A stretch of 8,585 bases of DNA from Microbacterium sp. (GTDB lineage Bacteria; Actinomycetota; Actinomycetes; Actinomycetales; Microbacteriaceae). The notes under the pieces were generated by a model, which saw only the letters and a list, made by a program, of their open reading frames with translations, made no database searches and was not told the DNA's origin. Positions 1 through 6,239 of the stretch are shown in pieces. The stretch spans positions 1 to 8,585 of the forward strand of contig JAITUD010000098.1 of NCBI GenBank assembly GCA_031286555.1, given 5' to 3'. Both the position numbers and the translations under genes were made by a program. The first letter of the stretch is position 1, and each line of letters starts with the position of its first letter.

Positions 1-314
1 ACCTCGCCGGCCGGCGAGGGGAAGATGATGGTCGGCCGCTCAGCGGTTCCTGAGCGAGCGGAGCGAGACGAAGGGCGCTCAGGAACCGAAGAGACGAGTT
101 CATCGAGCGCGGCGCCCCAGGGCTCCGGCTTCATGACCATCCCCGCTCCCCCGCCGTACGGGGTGTAGTCGACGGTGCGGTGCCTGTCGTGCGTCCAGTC
201 GCGCAGGTCGTGCACCTGGAGGTCGAGGATGCCGGCATCCTGGGCCTTGCCGAGCAGCGAGAGCGTCAGACCGTCGAAGTACGACGGGAAGATCGAGACG
301 ACGTCGATGCGCAT
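1..314 (-). CDS. trmD: tRNA (guanine-N1-)-methyltransferase TrmD, N-terminal part
   Basis: TrmD makes m1G37 in tRNAs using S-adenosylmethionine, which prevents +1 frameshifting; the family is a cytosolic dimer with a trefoil knot. The window holds the first 104 codons; the gene continues past base 1. It opens MRIDVVSIFPSYFDG, followed by THDRHRTVDYTPYGGGAGMVMKPEPW (about 41-66, split here as THDRHRTVDY and TPYGGGAGMVMKPEPW), typical of the family. IIFPSPAG (96-103) corresponds to the first SAM-loop strand (YLSPQG in E. coli). The ATG at 314 lies 7 nt after the rimM stop, so it is the last visible gene of the rpsP operon. Oddly, residues about 76-91 are encoded by a 45-bp palindromic repeat that other TrmDs lack; without it, DELVSS would run straight into ERPTIIFPSPAG, close to the mycobacterial protein as I remember it. 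The frame stays open through the insert, so the gene looks intact as far as seen. Confidence 0.95.
   Translation of the reverse strand, partial: MRIDVVSIFPSYFDGLTLSLLGKAQDAGILDLQVHDLRDWTHDRHRTVDYTPYGGGAGMVMKPEPWGAALDELVSSVPERPSSRSARSGTAERPTIIFPSPAGE
44..88 (+). repeat. 45-bp palindromic repeat, copy A, in frame inside trmD
   Basis: Perfect 13-bp inverted arms, CGGTTCCTGAGCG (44-56) and CGCTCAGGAACCG (76-88), flank a 19-nt middle (57-75) rich in GAGCG and GACGAAGG. The length is exactly 15 codons, so the trmD frame is kept. By inspection the unit is open in four of six frames; CCTGAG gives a TGA in the other frame on each strand. It matches copy B at 41 of 45 positions in inverted orientation and shares its first 14 bases and GAGACGAAGG with copy C. 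In trmD mRNA it could fold into a stable hairpin within the coding region. Confidence 0.93.
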
Positions 315-321
315 GATCGCG

Positions 322-906
322 TCACTCGGCGGCGGAGCCGCCGTCTGCATCCGTCTCGGTGGCAGCATCCGCGGCCGGGAGCTCCTCGAAGAGCCCGGGC
401 GGCGGGGTGACGACGATGCGACCGGCGGCGACGTCGACGGTCGGCACGATCGCCTTGACGAACGGCACCATGACCTCGCGGTCTGCGGCCCTGACGATCA
501 GCAGGTCCTGCGCGGGCATGTGCTCGATGCGCACGACGCGGCCGATGACCTCGTCATCGCGCACCACGTCGAGGCCGGCGAGCTGGTGGTCGTACCAGGC
601 GTCGTCCTCGATCTCGTCGGGATCCTGATCGATCCAGAGGATGGCGCGCACGAGCGACTCGGCGGCGTCACGGTCCTCGACGTCGTCGAAGAAGACGACG
701 GAGCTGCCGTTCATGACCCGGTACTCGCGGACGGTGAGGGTCTTGCCGTGCCAGACGGATGCCTCGGGAACCTGCAGCGTGAACTCGGCGCCGCGCACGA
801 AGCGGCGGGCCGGGTCATCGGTGTAGAGCTCGAGCTTGAGCCCGCCCTTGAGACCGTGGGCCTTCAGCAGGCGACCGACGCGGAGCTGATTGCGTTCCTG
901 TGCCAC
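322..906 (-). CDS. rimM: Ribosome maturation factor RimM (16S rRNA processing)
   Basis: RimM helps mature the 30S head by binding ribosomal protein S19. The 194-residue product has an N-terminal RimM beta-barrel (about 7-92; LRVGRLLKAHGLKGGLKLEL) and a PRC-barrel-like C-terminal domain (about 103-175; WYDHQLAGL, then MVPFVKAIVPTVD), followed by a short acidic Ala-rich tail. The length is normal for actinobacteria. I chose the GTG at 906, one base after the khpA TGA (910-908), since this leaves few residues before the conserved QLRVGR. An in-frame GTG at 936 would add ten residues and overlap khpA by 29 nt. Neither has a clear Shine-Dalgarno, so translation is probably coupled to khpA. The TGA stop is 7 nt before trmD. 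The family call is firm; the start is not. Confidence 0.94.
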   Translation of the reverse strand: MAQERNQLRVGRLLKAHGLKGGLKLELYTDDPARRFVRGAEFTLQVPEASVWHGKTLTVREYRVMNGSSVVFFDDVEDRDAAESLVRAILWIDQDPDEIEDDAWYDHQLAGLDVVRDDEVIGRVVRIEHMPAQDLLIVRAADREVMVPFVKAIVPTVDVAAGRIVVTPPPGLFEELPAADAATETDADGGSAAE

Positions 907-907
907 G

Positions 908-1138
908 TCAGTCGTCCGCGACGTCGACGCGGACACGACGGCCGTCGGCGAGGGCGGCGATCAGCGTACGCAGCGCCTTGGCGGTGCGGCCGCCGCGCCC
1001 GATCACGCGACCACGGTCATCCGGGTGCACGTGCACCTCGAGGAGGTCGCCACGGGACGACGCGGATGCGGTGATGCGGACATCGTCCGGGTGATCGACG
1101 ATCCCCTTGACGACGTGTTCGAGCGCGGCGGCGAGCAC
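908..1138 (-). CDS. khpA: KH-domain RNA-binding protein KhpA
   Basis: A small (76 aa) single-KH-domain protein between rpsP and rimM, a position conserved in actinobacteria and many Firmicutes. The domain fills the whole protein. EVHVHPDDRGRVIGRGGRTAKALR holds the RNA-contacting GxxG loop at residues 47-50 (GRGG), in the helix-loop-helix of a type II KH fold (the stretch is given as EVHVHPDDRGRVIG plus RGGRTAKALR). In streptococci and other Firmicutes KhpA pairs with KhpB and affects cell elongation and RNA binding; the role here is inferred only by homology. The GTG start at 1138 follows the rpsP TAA by 6 nt, and the stop is one base from the rimM start, so expression should be operonic with S16. 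An in-frame codon further upstream would overlap rpsP and is not needed. Confidence 0.93.
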   Translation of the reverse strand: MLAAALEHVVKGIVDHPDDVRITASASSRGDLLEVHVHPDDRGRVIGRGGRTAKALRTLIAALADGRRVRVDVADD

Positions 1139-1144
1139 AGCGGA

Positions 1145-1564
1145 TTACTCTGCGTCGGCAGCGGCCTCGGCCGCGTCCTCGGCGGGAGCCTCAGCGGGCT
1201 CCTCGGCCTTCTTCTCGGCCTTGGGCTTGATGACCGACTTCTTGGAGGAGTCGGCCTCGAAGGCCTTCTTCTCGTCGGCGACCTTGAGGGTGGACTTCGC
1301 GTCCTTGTCGCCCTTGAACTTGCCCCAGTCGCCGGTGATCTTGAGGATGGCGGCGACCTGCTCGGTCGGCTGAGCGCCGACGGAGAGCCAGTACTGCGCA
1401 CGCTCGGAGTCGACCTCGATGAAGGAGGGCTCCTCGGTGGGGTGGTACTTGCCGATCTCCTCGATCACGCGACCGTCGCGCTTGGTGCGCGAGTCGGCGA
1501 CGACGATGCGGTAGTAGGGCGCACGGATCTTGCCGAAGCGCTTGAGACGAATCTTGACAGCCAC
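1145..1564 (-). CDS. rpsP: 30S ribosomal protein S16
   Basis: S16 is an early-assembling 30S protein. The product has 139 residues. The core (about 1-82) opens MAVKIRLKRFGKIRAPYYRI and carries GKYHPTEEP and the WLSVGAQPTEQVAAIL segment, which are family hallmarks. The remainder is a Lys/Glu/Ala-rich tail (about 85-139, ending in an Ala/Glu run) that looks disordered; such tails are common on actinobacterial S16. The start is a GTG at 1564, with AGGAG (1573-1569 on the minus strand) four bases upstream. It is the first gene of the minus-strand operon rpsP-khpA-rimM-trmD and is transcribed away from the ligase and glycerol genes. In many actinobacteria ffh lies close upstream; here about 4.7 kb separates them. 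Confidence 0.97.
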   Translation of the reverse strand: MAVKIRLKRFGKIRAPYYRIVVADSRTKRDGRVIEEIGKYHPTEEPSFIEVDSERAQYWLSVGAQPTEQVAAILKITGDWGKFKGDKDAKSTLKVADEKKAFEADSSKKSVIKPKAEKKAEEPAEAPAEDAAEAAADAE

Positions 1565-1635
1565 GATTCTCCTGAATGGTGTGGAAGGAAGACGAACTGG
1601 TCACCTGGAGCGTGGGGTGCACACCCGGTGGAAGC

Positions 1636-1641
1636 TCTATA
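1636..1641 (-). promoter_or_regulatory. Possible -10 element for the rpsP operon
   Basis: On the minus strand this reads TATAGA, one of the few AT-rich hexamers in the 205-bp divergent gap 1565-1769. It would give a leader of about 65 nt for rpsP. I see no convincing -35 at 16-18 bp, so this is weak. The same gap must also carry the promoter of the plus-strand ligase-glpK-glpD operon; a TATTCT at 1690-1695 is a possible -10 for it, again without a good -35. Confidence 0.22.
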
Positions 1642-1659
1642 AGGGGGATGGCGCGCTGG

Positions 1660-1692
1660 ATAGAGGGTCGAGCACGTCGTCCGACCCTCTAT
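1660..1692. repeat. Perfect 11-bp inverted repeat in the divergent intergenic region
   Basis: The arms ATAGAGGGTCG (1660-1670) and CGACCCTCTAT (1682-1692) are perfect reverse complements around an 11-nt spacer (1671-1681). No gene ends here and no T-run follows on either strand, so it does not look like an intrinsic terminator. The right arm overlaps the possible TATTCT -10. It could be an operator for the plus-strand operon or the divergent rpsP promoter, or a hairpin in a 5' leader. The arm-to-arm centre spacing (22 bp, about two helical turns) would suit a dimeric regulator. The regulator is unknown. Confidence 0.6.
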
Positions 1693-1769
1693 TCTGCCAG
1701 ATCCCGGCCCCCGTCGCGAACCGTCGCAGAGTCGCGTGTCGGAGCCTTCCTGCGTGTCAGACTGTGCTC

Positions 1770-2915
1770 GTGACGATCGCCTTCGCCGATTCCGCACGCT
1801 CGACGGTCGGTGTCGAGTGGGAGGTCATGCTCGCAGATCCGCAGACCGGTGACCTGGTCGGGCGCGCACCCGAGCTGCTCGACGCACTCGAGGCCGCCAG
1901 CGCACACAGCCGGCACACCGTCACCGGAGAGCTGCTCACGAACACCGTCGAGGTGACCAGCGGCGTCGGCGAGACGGTCGCCGAGGCGATCGGCGACATC
2001 TCCGCAGCGATCCGGGAGGTGCGTGCCGCGACCGATCCCGCCGGCATCGCGCTGCTCTCAGCAGGCAGTCACCCGTTCGCACAGTGGTACGACCAGCAGG
2101 TGACCGACAAGACGCGGTACCACTCGCTCATCGAGCGCACCCAGTGGTGGGGTCGCAACATGATGATCTGGGGCATCCACGTGCACGTCGGCGTGGAGGA
2201 CCGCGACAAGGTGCTGCCCATCGTGGGAGCACTGGCCGCCTACCTGCCGCACATGCAGGCCCTCGCGGCATCCAGTCCGTTCTGGGCGGGCGAGCGCACC
2301 GGCTATGCCTCCAACCGCGCACTGGTCTTCCAGCAGCTGCCGACCGCAGGGCTCCCCTGGCCGCTGCACACCTGGGCGGAGTACGAGGGGTACCTCGACG
2401 ACATGGTGCGCACCGGCGTGATGTCGGATGCCACCGAGGTGCGATGGGACATCCGGCCCGCGCCGCGCTGGGGCACGATCGAGGTGCGTGCCTGCGACGG
2501 CATGTCCACCCTGCGCGAGCTCGCCGCGATCGCGGCGCTCACCCAGGTGCTCGTCGAGCACCTCACCCGCCGCCTCGACGAGGGCGAGACGCTGCCCGTG
2601 CTGCAGCCCTGGTACCACCGCGAGAACAAGTGGCGCACGGCCCGATACGGACTGGATGCCACCGTCATCGTCGATCCCGCGGGCGCGCAGCGCCCCGTGC
2701 GCGAGCATCTGATCGAGCTGCTGGAGACACTCGCACCGGTCGCCGTGGACCTGCGCTGCGGCGCGGAGTTCGCGCGGGTCGGATCGATCCTCGACACCGG
2801 GGCGAGCTACCAGCGACAGCTCGCCGTCGCCGACCGGACCGACGGAGACCTGCGGATGGTGGTCCAGCACCTCATCGACGAGTTCCGCACCGGACCGCAC
2901 CACCACCTGAGCTGA
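1770..2915 (+). CDS. YbdK-like carboxylate-amine ligase (GCS2 family glutamate-cysteine ligase)
   Basis: The protein belongs to the GCS2 superfamily (YbdK type), ATP-dependent enzymes joining a glutamate carboxylate to an amine; E. coli YbdK has weak gamma-glutamylcysteine synthetase activity. It has 381 residues, close to the family norm. Visible motifs, in order: GVEWE (14-18), SAGSHPF (97-103), IHVHVG (136-141), SSPFWAGERTGYASNR (168-183), WDIRP (226-230), GTIEVRACD (235-243) and ENKWRTARYGLDA (285-297). Actinobacteria mostly use mycothiol rather than glutathione, so the true substrate is open. I chose the GTG at 1770, since MTIAFADSARSTVGVEWE fits family N-termini; GTG 1764 is an alternative. 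Neither has a clear ribosome binding site. The stop is 11 nt before glpK, and the glpK ribosome binding site overlaps it, so the two are very probably cotranscribed, an unexpected pairing. Confidence 0.88.
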   Translation: MTIAFADSARSTVGVEWEVMLADPQTGDLVGRAPELLDALEAASAHSRHTVTGELLTNTVEVTSGVGETVAEAIGDISAAIREVRAATDPAGIALLSAGSHPFAQWYDQQVTDKTRYHSLIERTQWWGRNMMIWGIHVHVGVEDRDKVLPIVGALAAYLPHMQALAASSPFWAGERTGYASNRALVFQQLPTAGLPWPLHTWAEYEGYLDDMVRTGVMSDATEVRWDIRPAPRWGTIEVRACDGMSTLRELAAIAALTQVLVEHLTRRLDEGETLPVLQPWYHRENKWRTARYGLDATVIVDPAGAQRPVREHLIELLETLAPVAVDLRCGAEFARVGSILDTGASYQRQLAVADRTDGDLRMVVQHLIDEFRTGPHHHLS

Positions 2916-2920
2916 AGGAG
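2915..2920 (+). promoter_or_regulatory. Ribosome binding site of glpK, overlapping the upstream stop codon
   Basis: AAGGAG lies 6 nt before the glpK ATG (2927). Its first base is the last base of the ligase TGA (2913-2915). Ribosomes ending the ligase would cover the site, which suggests translational coupling and fixes the glpK start. Confidence 0.85.
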
Positions 2921-2926
2921 CACACC

Positions 2927-4441
2927 ATGCCCGACCACGTGATCGCGATCGACCAGGGAACGACCTCGAGCCGAGCCATCATCTTCGATCGCGCAGGGCG
3001 AATCGTCTCCTCCGGGCAGAAGGAGCACCAGCAGATCCTCCCCCAGGCCGGCTGGGTCGAGCACGACCCTGCGGAGATCTGGCACAACGTGCAGGAGGTC
3101 ATCGGCCTCGCGCTCACGCGGGCGCACCTGACCCGGCACGACATCGCCGGTGTCGGCATCACCAACCAGCGCGAGACCGCGGTGGTGTGGGACCGCACCA
3201 CCGGCAAGCCGGTGTACAACGCGATCGTGTGGCAGGACACCCGCACCCAGAACATCGTTGATCGCCTCGCAGGCTCCGAGGGCGTCGACCGGTTCAAGCC
3301 GATCGTGGGGCTGCCTCTGGCGACCTACTTCTCCGGCACGAAGATCGTCTGGATCCTGGAGAACGTCGAGGGCGCGCGGGCCAAGGCAGAGGCGGGCGAC
3401 CTGCTGTTCGGCACGACCGACACGTGGGTGCTGTGGAATCTCACCGGCGGCGTCCACGGCGGGGTGCACGCGACGGACGTCACGAACGCCTCGCGCACCC
3501 TCTTCATGGATCTCGAGACGCTCGACTGGCGCGACGACATCCTCGCCGAGTTCGGCGTGCCGCGGTCGATGCTGCCGAGCATCCGCTCCTCGTCCGAGGT
3601 CTACGGCACCGCCGAGACGCACTCGCTGCTCCGTGAGACGCCGATCTCGGGCATCCTCGGCGATCAGCAGGCGGCGACGTTCGGGCAGGCGGCCTTCGCA
3701 TCGGGCGAGAGCAAGAACACCTACGGCACGGGATGCTTCCTGATCGTCAACACCGGTGAGGAGATCGTGCACTCGGCGAACGGGCTGCTCACCACCGTGG
3801 GGTACAAGATCGGCGACGCGCCCGCGCACTACGCCCTCGAGGGATCGATCGCGGTGACCGGGTCGCTCATCCAGTGGCTGCGCGACCAGCTCGGCATCAT
3901 CAGGTCGGCCGCCGAGGTCGAGACCCTCGCAGCCGCGGTCGAGGACAACGGCGGCGTGCACATCGTGCCGGCCTTCTCGGGCCTGTTCGCGCCCTACTGG
4001 CGGCCCGATGCCCGTGGCGCGATCGTGGGCCTCACCCGCTTCTCCAACAAGAACCACTTCGTCCGTGCCGCGCTCGAGTCAGTCGCCTTTCAGACGCGAG
4101 ATGTCCTCGACGCCGTGAACAGCGATACAGGGGCGGCGCTGAACGAGCTGAAGGTCGATGGCGGCATGGTCGCGAACGACGCGCTCATGCAGTTCCAGGC
4201 CGACATCCTCGGCGTTCCCGTGGTGCGCCCGGTGATCGCGGAGACGACCGCTCTCGGCGCGGCATATGCCGCCGGGCTCGCGGTCGGCTTCTGGAACGGG
4301 CTCGACGACCTCACCGCGAACTGGCGCGAGGACCGACGCTGGACCCCGACGATGGATCAGGCCGAGCGGGAGCGGAAGCTGCGCCTGTGGCACAAGGCCG
4401 TGCAGAAGTCGATGGACTGGGTCGACGACGACGTGCGCTGA
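2927..4441 (+). CDS. glpK: Glycerol kinase
   Basis: GlpK phosphorylates glycerol to sn-glycerol-3-phosphate with ATP in the cytosol. The product is 504 residues, the usual length for this FGGY-family kinase. Key features: DQGTTSSR (9-16, phosphate binding), R82-E83, W103 and Y134 (glycerol contacts by analogy with E. coli R83, E84, W103, Y135), catalytic Asp 246 in ISGILGDQQAA, YGTGCF (266-271) and DGGMVAN (411-417). The fructose-1,6-bisphosphate loop of the E. coli enzyme (GGKGGTR) is absent: TAETHSLLRE lies there instead. His 232 aligns with the histidine phosphorylated by HPr in enterococcal and Bacillus GlpK, although the flanking residues differ. It has a strong ribosome binding site and is followed 65 nt later by glpD. 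No glpF glycerol channel gene is present in the window. Confidence 0.98.
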   Translation: MPDHVIAIDQGTTSSRAIIFDRAGRIVSSGQKEHQQILPQAGWVEHDPAEIWHNVQEVIGLALTRAHLTRHDIAGVGITNQRETAVVWDRTTGKPVYNAIVWQDTRTQNIVDRLAGSEGVDRFKPIVGLPLATYFSGTKIVWILENVEGARAKAEAGDLLFGTTDTWVLWNLTGGVHGGVHATDVTNASRTLFMDLETLDWRDDILAEFGVPRSMLPSIRSSSEVYGTAETHSLLRETPISGILGDQQAATFGQAAFASGESKNTYGTGCFLIVNTGEEIVHSANGLLTTVGYKIGDAPAHYALEGSIAVTGSLIQWLRDQLGIIRSAAEVETLAAAVEDNGGVHIVPAFSGLFAPYWRPDARGAIVGLTRFSNKNHFVRAALESVAFQTRDVLDAVNSDTGAALNELKVDGGMVANDALMQFQADILGVPVVRPVIAETTALGAAYAAGLAVGFWNGLDDLTANWREDRRWTPTMDQAERERKLRLWHKAVQKSMDWVDDDVR

Positions 4442-4450
4442 GTGGTCCGT

Positions 4451-4462
4451 GCCGAGCTCGGC
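4451..4462. repeat. 12-bp perfect palindrome between glpK and glpD
   Basis: GCCGAGCTCGGC is self-complementary with no spacer, ten bases after the glpK stop and within the 65-bp glpK-glpD gap. Being spacerless, it is a poor terminator stem but could be a protein-binding site. In such GC-rich DNA it could also be chance. No T-run follows. Confidence 0.4.
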
Positions 4463-4493
4463 TGCGGATGCGAGGATGGAGGGGACGAATCCG

Positions 4494-4499
4494 GGGAGG
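4494..4499 (+). promoter_or_regulatory. Ribosome binding site deciding the glpD start
   Basis: GGGAGG, within CCGGGGAGGG (4491-4500), lies 7 nt before the GTG at 4507. It is the best Shine-Dalgarno in the glpK-glpD gap and supports that GTG over the longer open frame, which simply runs back over glpK in another reading frame. Confidence 0.8.
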
Positions 4500-4506
4500 G
4501 ACCGCC

Positions 4507-6204
4507 GTGGCCACGAGCGAGCGCACTGATGTCCGAGCAGCAGAGGAGGTCGGGCGTGCGAGCGTCCTGATCATCGGCGGTGGGATCAACGGCATCTCCG
4601 CCTTCCGCGACCTCGCCCTGCAGGGCGTCGACGTGCTGCTGGTCGAGCGCGAGGACTTCGCATCGGGAGCGTCGTCGGCATCCAGCCACATGATCCACGG
4701 CGGCATCCGCTATCTCGAGAACGGCGAGTTCCGGCTCGTGAAGGAGTCGGTGCAGGAGCGCAACGACCTGCTCAAGACCGCGCCGCACTACGTGAAGCCG
4801 CTCGAGACGACGATCCCGATCTATTCCACGTTCTCCGGCATCCTCACCGCGCCGTTCCGGTTCCTTTTCCACGGCTCGGGCAAGCCGCGCGAGCGCGGTG
4901 CCCTGCTGATCAAGACAGGGCTGACGATCTACGACACCTTCTCGCGCGACGGCGGCACGGTGCCGAGGCACCGGTTCCACGGGCGCAGGAAGTCGCTGGC
5001 GGCGCTCCCCCAGCTGAACCCGCGCGTGAAGTACACGGCGACCTACTACGACGCCTCGGCTCACGACCCGGAGCGGCTCGCACTTGATGTTCTGCGCGAC
5101 GGCGAGAAGGCCGGCGGCCGCGCGCTGAACTACGTCGAGGCGATCGGCCTGGACTCCGACGGCGTGCTGCTGCGCGACCGGGAGTCCGGCGACGAGTTCC
5201 GCATCGCCGCCGATGTGGTGGTGAACGCCTCGGGGCCGTGGACCGATCTCACCAACGCCGCGCTCGGCACCGGCACCGCGTTCATGGGCGGCACGAAGGG
5301 GTCGCACATCGTGCTCGACCATCCCGAGCTGATGGCCGCGACCGCCGGCAGGGAGATCTTCTTCGAGCACTCCGACGGCCGCATCGTGCTGATCTACCCG
5401 CTGAAGGGCAAGGTGCTCGTGGGCACCACCGACCTCGAGGCCGACCCCCGGGAACCGGCGGTGTGCACCGAGGAGGAGATCGACTACTTCTTCGATCTCA
5501 TCGGGCACGTCTTCCCGACGATCCCCGTGGATCGCTCGCAGATCGTCTACCGGTTCTCCGGCATCCGCCCGCTGCCGCACCACGATGACACCGCCCCCGG
5601 ATTCGTGTCCCGCGACTACCGGATCGAGCGGCGCAAGGATGCCGGGCTGCCTCCGGTGCTCAGCCTGGTCGGCGGCAAGTGGACCACCTTCCGCGCCCTC
5701 GGCGAGTCGCTGTCCGACCGCGTGCTCGCCGAGCTCGGCCGCCCGCGGGTGAGCCGGACGAAGGGTGTGCGCATCGGCGGCGGCAACGGCTACCCGCGCA
5801 CACCGCGCCGCACCGTGGAATGGCTTCGGCAGAACGTCGGCGACTCCGCACGTGGGCGCGTGCTGTTCGTGCGCTACGGCACACGGGCGGCGAACGTCGC
5901 CGCATACCTCGCCGAGGGGCACGACGAGCCCCTTCTCGGCGACCAGCTGTCCACGCGAGAGCTGCTCTGGATGATCGAGAAGGAGCACGCGCGCCGCGTC
6001 TCCGACATCCTGTTCCGGCGCACGAACCTCGTGTTCACCGGAGACGCGGATGCCGCGACGGTGCGCACCGTGGCGGAGGCGATGGCGACGGTGCTCGATT
6101 GGGATGCCGAGAAGACGGACGCCGAGGTCGAGGAGACCATCCGGTCGCTGCGCGAGCGGCCCGGGGTCGAACTGTCCGAGGACGCGCCCGTCACCGCTCG
6201 CTGA
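4507..6204 (+). CDS. glpD: Aerobic glycerol-3-phosphate dehydrogenase (FAD)
   Basis: GlpD oxidises sn-glycerol-3-phosphate to dihydroxyacetone phosphate, passing electrons through FAD to the quinone pool; it is a peripheral protein on the inner face of the membrane. The product has 565 residues. The N-terminal dinucleotide-binding motif is VLIIGGGINGI (20-30), followed by the family signature SGASSASSHMIHGGIRYLE (53-71). RFSGIRPLP (349-357) and GGKWTTFR (389-396) complete the DAO-type domain, and a DAO_C domain follows from about 420 (RYGTRAANV, LLWMIEKEHARRVSD). The start GTG has a good Shine-Dalgarno. It acts directly after glpK, so the pair channels glycerol into glycolysis. The TGA stop (6202-6204) lies inside palindromic repeat copy B, so the last residues (VTAR) may have been shaped by that repeat. 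Confidence 0.97.
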   Translation: MATSERTDVRAAEEVGRASVLIIGGGINGISAFRDLALQGVDVLLVEREDFASGASSASSHMIHGGIRYLENGEFRLVKESVQERNDLLKTAPHYVKPLETTIPIYSTFSGILTAPFRFLFHGSGKPRERGALLIKTGLTIYDTFSRDGGTVPRHRFHGRRKSLAALPQLNPRVKYTATYYDASAHDPERLALDVLRDGEKAGGRALNYVEAIGLDSDGVLLRDRESGDEFRIAADVVVNASGPWTDLTNAALGTGTAFMGGTKGSHIVLDHPELMAATAGREIFFEHSDGRIVLIYPLKGKVLVGTTDLEADPREPAVCTEEEIDYFFDLIGHVFPTIPVDRSQIVYRFSGIRPLPHHDDTAPGFVSRDYRIERRKDAGLPPVLSLVGGKWTTFRALGESLSDRVLAELGRPRVSRTKGVRIGGGNGYPRTPRRTVEWLRQNVGDSARGRVLFVRYGTRAANVAAYLAEGHDEPLLGDQLSTRELLWMIEKEHARRVSDILFRRTNLVFTGDADAATVRTVAEAMATVLDWDAEKTDAEVEETIRSLRERPGVELSEDAPVTAR

Positions 6205-6239
6205 GCGCCCTTCGTCTCGCTCCGCTCGCTCAGGACCCG
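6195..6239 (-). repeat. 45-bp palindromic repeat, copy B, containing the glpD stop codon
   Basis: It is the same length as copy A and inverted relative to it. Aligned to the reverse complement of A, 41 of 45 bases match, including 35 consecutive bases at 6201-6235. Three of the four changes are in the left arm (6195-6207, CGCTCGCTGAGCG), the part that is coding sequence of glpD; the fourth is A to C in the right arm (6227-6239). The TGA in the left arm is used as the glpD stop, so the element is read here in a different frame from that in trmD. Confidence 0.9.

Noticed and set aside
175..1642. Plus-strand open frames opposite trmD, rimM, khpA and rpsP
   Set aside because: They are complements of recognised minus-strand genes and show no motif of their own.
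1660..1692. The inverted repeat as an intrinsic terminator
   Set aside because: Neither neighbouring gene ends here, both are transcribed away from it, and no T-run follows either arm.
1530..1769. A longer N-terminus for the YbdK-like ligase
   Set aside because: It would overlap rpsP and add 80 residues without family similarity; the conserved GVEWE segment sits about 14 residues after the GTG at 1770.
2084..2926. A long open extension upstream of glpK in the same frame
   Set aside because: It overlaps the ligase in another frame and gives Arg/His/Ala-rich nonsense; glpK has a clear ATG with a strong ribosome binding site at 2927.
3874..4506. A long open extension upstream of glpD
   Set aside because: It lies over the glpK coding region out of frame; the GTG at 4507 with GGGAGG in front fits the family N-terminus.
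4357..5988. A 543-codon open frame on the minus strand opposite glpK and glpD
   Set aside because: Antisense shadow in high-GC DNA. The plus strand here encodes clear glpK and glpD motifs, and the antisense product has low-complexity Arg/Ala/Val/Gly/His composition with no family motif.
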